A stretch of DNA of 64,000 bases from an uncultured Paracoccaceae bacterium (GTDB taxonomy: Bacteria > Pseudomonadota > Alphaproteobacteria > Rhodobacterales > Rhodobacteraceae), in contig CANNFR010000004.1 in assembly GCA_947503935.1 (NCBI GenBank), forward strand, positions 124,001 through 188,000, read 5' to 3'. The notes under the pieces are model-generated. The model was not told where the DNA came from and searched no databases. It saw nothing but the letters and a program-made list of their open reading frames with translations. This document shows, one piece after another, positions 61,003-64,000 of the stretch (within the stretch, counting starts at the first letter, position 1; every line of letters starts with the position of its first letter). Made by a program: the position numbers and the translations under genes.

Positions 61003-62165
61003 TACAAAATCCGGATCTGACGATCTTGCGGAGCGGACAGATATTCCGCGCCGCCATCGCGGATCACAATGTTTTCTTCATGCACCATGATCTTGCCATT
61101 CTGCAACTTTACCGAAGGTTCCAGCGTCAGCACCATGCCTGGAACCAGCGAGGTATGATCGACAGCGATAATGGACGGCCATTCAGTCAGTTGCATGCCC
61201 AAGCCATGCCCAAGACGCCCGGCTTCCATCGATTGTCCATCCGGGTTTGTGACTGCATTCATGGCGTGGAACAGGTCAGATATCGCGGCGCCGGGCTTGG
61301 CGGCCTCGCGTCCAGCCGCCGCCGCGTCAATCAATTTTCTATGAGCCTGCTCAACGGCAGTGGATGGGAAACCCACACTGAAGTTGCGATCAAAGTCGCA
61401 AAAATACCCATCCCAAACCAGCCCAGTATCCAGCATCAGCACATCGCCTTGGGCTAGTGCCTTTTCTGTCGCTGGCGAAATAACATCGCCATAGCCACCT
61501 TGATCTGCCGCACCCGCAAGGTAAGGCACCCAATCGGCACCTTCATCCAAACAAAGCGCCTGGAAGGATCGAAACACACCCGATAGCGGCACCCCAATTT
61601 GGGCAATCTCAGATAGGCGATCAAAAGCCCGATCAGCGATCCGAGCTGCAAACCGTATTTTGTCAATCTCGGCCTCAGACTTTATCATGCGCAAGTGTCG
61701 CGTGATGCATTCGTCAGACTTAAGGACCCGCGTTTCAAGTCCTGCCTCGAGCGTTTTTAGATCGCTAAGCGGCATACGCACATGGCTTTCCATCTGGTCA
61801 GCAATGCCGATCTGACCTCCCACCGGGGTAACTTCGCGCAGCGCCTCAGCAAGCAGTCCAACGCCGTCATCTTCGTAATTTGGCGCCTGCCATGTTCGGA
61901 TGTCCTTGATCCAAGTCTGGCCCATCAAATGCGCGCCGATCGATGGAATGACCGCTATTGGTGCGCGGTTTATGGGTAAGACAACAAACCATGGGCGGGT
62001 CGGGCTTTCCCAAAAACGGGTTAAAAACCCTGTGTAATATCGCACTTCTGGCTCAGTCGTGAGCAGAATTGCTGACAATCCGGCTTCTGCCATAAGGCTT
62101 TGTGCGGCCCTCGTGCGCTGCTCAAATTCCGCATCCAGAAAACCACGCGGCGGGGCGGGCGTCAC
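61002..62165 (-). CDS. M24 family metallohydrolase (Xaa-Pro peptidase/DoeA-like)
   Basis: This 387-aa pita-bread-fold hydrolase has an N-terminal creatinase-like domain (LTTEPEVRYYTGFLTRFW) and a C-terminal domain with all five metal ligands: two Asp in LDTGLVWDGYFCDFDRN, His in LGHGLGMQLTEWPS, Glu in LTLEPSV and Glu in VHEENI. Members cleave Xaa-Pro peptides, or open small rings as in ectoine hydrolase DoeA/EutD. It overlaps the racemase-like gene by one base and the PLP gene by four, so it is the middle of a three-gene operon. The GC of 61321-61380 is 33 of 60 by hand count. Confidence 0.85.
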   Translation of the reverse strand: MTPAPPRGFLDAEFEQRTRAAQSLMAEAGLSAILLTTEPEVRYYTGFLTRFWESPTRPWFVVLPINRAPIAVIPSIGAHLMGQTWIKDIRTWQAPNYEDDGVGLLAEALREVTPVGGQIGIADQMESHVRMPLSDLKTLEAGLETRVLKSDECITRHLRMIKSEAEIDKIRFAARIADRAFDRLSEIAQIGVPLSGVFRSFQALCLDEGADWVPYLAGAADQGGYGDVISPATEKALAQGDVLMLDTGLVWDGYFCDFDRNFSVGFPSTAVEQAHRKLIDAAAAGREAAKPGAAISDLFHAMNAVTNPDGQSMEAGRLGHGLGMQLTEWPSIIAVDHTSLVPGMVLTLEPSVKLQNGKIMVHEENIVIRDGGAEYLSAPQDRQIRIL

Positions 62166-63205
62166 GTTGATTCTTCGCTGAGGATGACGAGTACGCGGGA
62201 CTCCTCAGACAGACCAAATGCCGCGCGATCAGCTTGCGCAGCCAACAAGCCGGCGAAACCAGCTGCGCCAGACGATGTTGATGCGTATCCGGCAGCAGCA
62301 CAGGCTGCACTTCCTGCGGCCCCCTCAGCCTCTGTAATCAGGACGAAGTCATCAGCGTCATGTGCCAGTCCCTTCAAAGCGATCAACGATGGCTCTTTAC
62401 AATCTAACCGTCCCATTTGTGAACTTGGGCCTGTCGTGATCTGCGGACTTCCGGCTCTAATCGAAGCGAAGATTGCCGGTGCCGCGTCAGGCTCGACCAC
62501 GATGATCCGTGGCGCATCTCCCCATGCTTTGCGGGCATAAGCCGCACATGCCGCAGCAAGCCCACCAACCCCTGCTTGCAAAAAGATGTGAGTGGGTGCC
62601 TCGGGGATCTGTGCACTAGCTTCATGCATCAAAACCAGATAGCCCTCCATCAACGTGTGAGGCTTGTCGCAATACCCTTCCCAAGAGCTGTCAGAGAGAA
62701 GTATCCATCCGTTTTCTTCGGCTGCAGTGGCGGCACCCGACATGCTTTCTTCATAAATTGCACCATGCCTGCGTATGTTTGCACCTAATCCACGCAGCCG
62801 ATCTGCGAAAACTTCTGGTACTGTATCAGCAAGAAAAATGACCGCCTGCGCGCCAAACGCCTGCGCGCCTGCAGCAACCGATAGGCCGTGATTGCCGGCA
62901 CTTGCGGTCACATAGGTTTGGCGCGACACGTCACCATTATGGGCGTCAACCGCAATGACATACGCCGCCCCCAAAGCTTTGAAACTGCCCAGCCCCATCC
63001 GGGCGCGCTCGTCTTTCACGTAGACTTGACCCACGCCAGCCAGCTCGGCCAGTTCGGGAACTTCTTGTAACGGGGTTTCACCAGCAACAGGACAGCGCGA
63101 CAAAAGCGACAAAGGACGATCCGCGTCGACACTCGGCGATGGCATATGCGTGAGAGCCTGCATCAATGCAGCGGCCTGAGCGGTGGGTTTATGCAAGAAT
63201 TCCAT
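62162..63205 (-). CDS. PLP-dependent diaminopropionate ammonia-lyase-like enzyme
   Basis: This 347-aa fold-type II PLP enzyme has the cofactor Lys in MGLGSFKALGAAY, the loop VTASAGNHGLSVAAGAQAFG, SWEGYCDKPHTLMEGY and HIFLQAGVGGLAAA. These closely follow diaminopropionate ammonia-lyase (DpaL/YgeX), and threonine dehydratase-like EutB is a further relative. It should eliminate ammonia from a 2,3-diamino or hydroxy amino acid. It leads the operon with the M24 and racemase-like genes. No SD is visible before the ATG; Met15 or Met21 could be the start. Lower GC than its surroundings. Confidence 0.78.
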   Translation of the reverse strand: MEFLHKPTAQAAALMQALTHMPSPSVDADRPLSLLSRCPVAGETPLQEVPELAELAGVGQVYVKDERARMGLGSFKALGAAYVIAVDAHNGDVSRQTYVTASAGNHGLSVAAGAQAFGAQAVIFLADTVPEVFADRLRGLGANIRRHGAIYEESMSGAATAAEENGWILLSDSSWEGYCDKPHTLMEGYLVLMHEASAQIPEAPTHIFLQAGVGGLAAACAAYARKAWGDAPRIIVVEPDAAPAIFASIRAGSPQITTGPSSQMGRLDCKEPSLIALKGLAHDADDFVLITEAEGAAGSAACAAAGYASTSSGAAGFAGLLAAQADRAAFGLSEESRVLVILSEEST

Positions 63206-63516
63206 TTCATATTGCTAACAGTTAGCTACAGATAGCCAAGACACGAATTTGGCGCTTGGGATAGTAGTTGCCATTGAACCAAGTTGGGTGCCCCAGGCTT
63301 CAGCGCAATCATATACCTATCGACCCAAACCTGCCGTTGCCGATGTCGTCAAGCGCTGCGATGCAGCTTCACCAGACCGGACTTTCGTTACGGCTGCATG
63401 ATCCAAGCACCCTCAAACTGACAGTCTGCGGGACGAAACGGACATTGGACCGCGCTGCGGTAATGACCGCTTCAGAAGATCTGACGAAATTGGCAGTACA
63501 AGTCATACGACCCAAT
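63206..63516. other. 311-bp intergenic region with operator-like palindrome and repeat copy c
   Basis: No gene is seen. At the left end stands the palindrome at 63214-63226, and at the right the repeat segment 63355-63388, related to copy b at 60186-60219. It must contain the promoter for the three-gene operon. Confidence 0.5.
63214..63226. promoter_or_regulatory. perfect palindrome GCTAACAGTTAGC before the PLP-enzyme operon
   Basis: GCTAAC and GTTAGC face each other around one A, only 8 bp upstream of the annotated start. Its position and symmetry suit a repressor site over the transcript start. No regulator gene is in view, and a 6-bp half-site can arise by chance. Confidence 0.4.
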
Positions 63517-64000
63517 TCACATCGTAGCACCCCCGTTTGCGAGCGTATGCTGGCCGGTGATCCATGCGCCACCATTACTCGCAAGAAACGACACGACTTT
63601 AGCAGTGTCTTGCGGCGCACCGAGGCGTCCAAGGGGCGAAGCCGCGGCGGCTGCTGCGCGCAGATCCGGCCCAGCAAAGCTGAACATGCCCGGTATCGTT
63701 GGGCCGGGCGAGACGGCATTCACGGTGATCTGTCGCGGCCCCAGTTCCTCTGCCAGCACCTTTACCCAAGTGCGGACGATGACCTTGCTGCCGGCGTAAG
63801 CTGCCATGCCAGTGCTGGGGAAGTCGACAAGCGAGGATGAGATGGCAATGATCCTGCCGCGATCGGCAGCTGTTTTTGCTGCCTGCCGTAATACTCTGAG
63901 CGTCGCCTTGACGTTGGTGTCGACGACCGCGTCTAAATCCTGGTCGGTGATGTCCTGGAAGGCGGCGGGCCGCGCTCCTGCGCCAGCATTCGCCACAACA
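63517..64000 (-). CDS. SDR family oxidoreductase (partial, N-terminus beyond the window)
   Basis: The frame is open to the right edge and reads VVANAGAGARPAAF, the N-A-G motif after beta-4. Ser in ISSSLVDFP, Tyr and Lys in YAGSKVIV, and NAVSPGPT plus the end WITGQHTLANGG follow. The cofactor loop and start are missing, so length and cofactor type cannot be judged. The internal GTG at 63994-63996 should not be taken as the start. It is upstream of the three-gene operon on the same strand, with 311 bp between. Confidence 0.85.
   Translation of the reverse strand, partial: VVANAGAGARPAAFQDITDQDLDAVVDTNVKATLRVLRQAAKTAADRGRIIAISSSLVDFPSTGMAAYAGSKVIVRTWVKVLAEELGPRQITVNAVSPGPTIPGMFSFAGPDLRAAAAAASPLGRLGAPQDTAKVVSFLASNGGAWITGQHTLANGGATM

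Noticed and set aside
56971-64000. Right attachment site of the tRNA-Ser element
   Set aside because: I found no second copy of the tRNA 3' end to the right of the integrase in this window, so the island boundary is not called.

Overview
The window is chromosomal DNA from a high-GC alphaproteobacterium, most likely of the Rhodobacterales/Roseobacter group. The signs are an SMC of the family's size that needs a TTG start, a PcaB/C/D/H/G-PobA operon containing a BKACE (DUF849) gene, AgcS symporters, DUF2237/DUF2332/DUF4202 proteins, a small 4.5S-type SRP RNA and GC near 60-65 % over most genes. No plasmid or phage backbone is visible. An integrase next to a tRNA-Ser gene marks an accessory segment at the right end.

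Layout. 0-7 kb: an NADH-azoreductase gene divergent from a TetA-like MFS pump that has a short coupled leader ORF, then an alcohol dehydrogenase, an enolase-superfamily enzyme and an ArsR regulator with the cysteine spacing of BigR/SqrR persulfide sensors. 5-12 kb: acyl-CoA synthetase, Kbp-like BON-LysM protein, ABCB-type exporter, universal stress protein and AgcS symporter. 11.7-20.1 kb: a minus-strand chain of ten genes, many of them overlapping. It holds a HAD dehalogenase, an alpha/beta hydrolase, a threonine dehydratase-like enzyme, then pobA-pcaD-pcaC-pcaH-pcaG-BKACE-pcaB, the conversion of 4-hydroxybenzoate through protocatechuate to beta-ketoadipate with a possible CoA-dependent cleavage step. 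20-27 kb: a PPIase, a Tat-exported serine hydrolase, an orphan outer-membrane barrel, then a secreted CARDB-like protein, an ECF sigma factor, its anti-sigma factor and a subtilase. 27-47 kb: mostly housekeeping genes (uvrC, FolM-like SDR, CaCA antiporter, S49 peptidase, smc, SRP RNA, rsgA, dnaX, pth) with small regulators and DUF proteins. 47-57 kb: rplY, an MFS protein overlapping a convergent lldD, an Acg-type nitroreductase/MarR pair under a 44-bp perfect palindrome, trpA, phzF, ychF and a CbiX-like protein. 56.9-64 kb: tRNA-Ser(GCT), a tyrosine recombinase, a second integrase remnant, an acetamidase/formamidase, and a lower-GC three-gene catabolic operon (diaminopropionate-lyase-like, M24 hydrolase, Asp/Glu-racemase-like) with related decayed repeats on both sides.

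The best candidates for under-described biology are the ECF/anti-sigma/subtilase module, where both the anti-sigma factor and the protease seem to carry a subtilase-propeptide-like fold; the MarR double operator on a consensus promoter; the leader ORF coupled to the efflux pump; and the repeat-bracketed catabolic cassette. All functional statements are motif-based readings by eye. No database search was possible.
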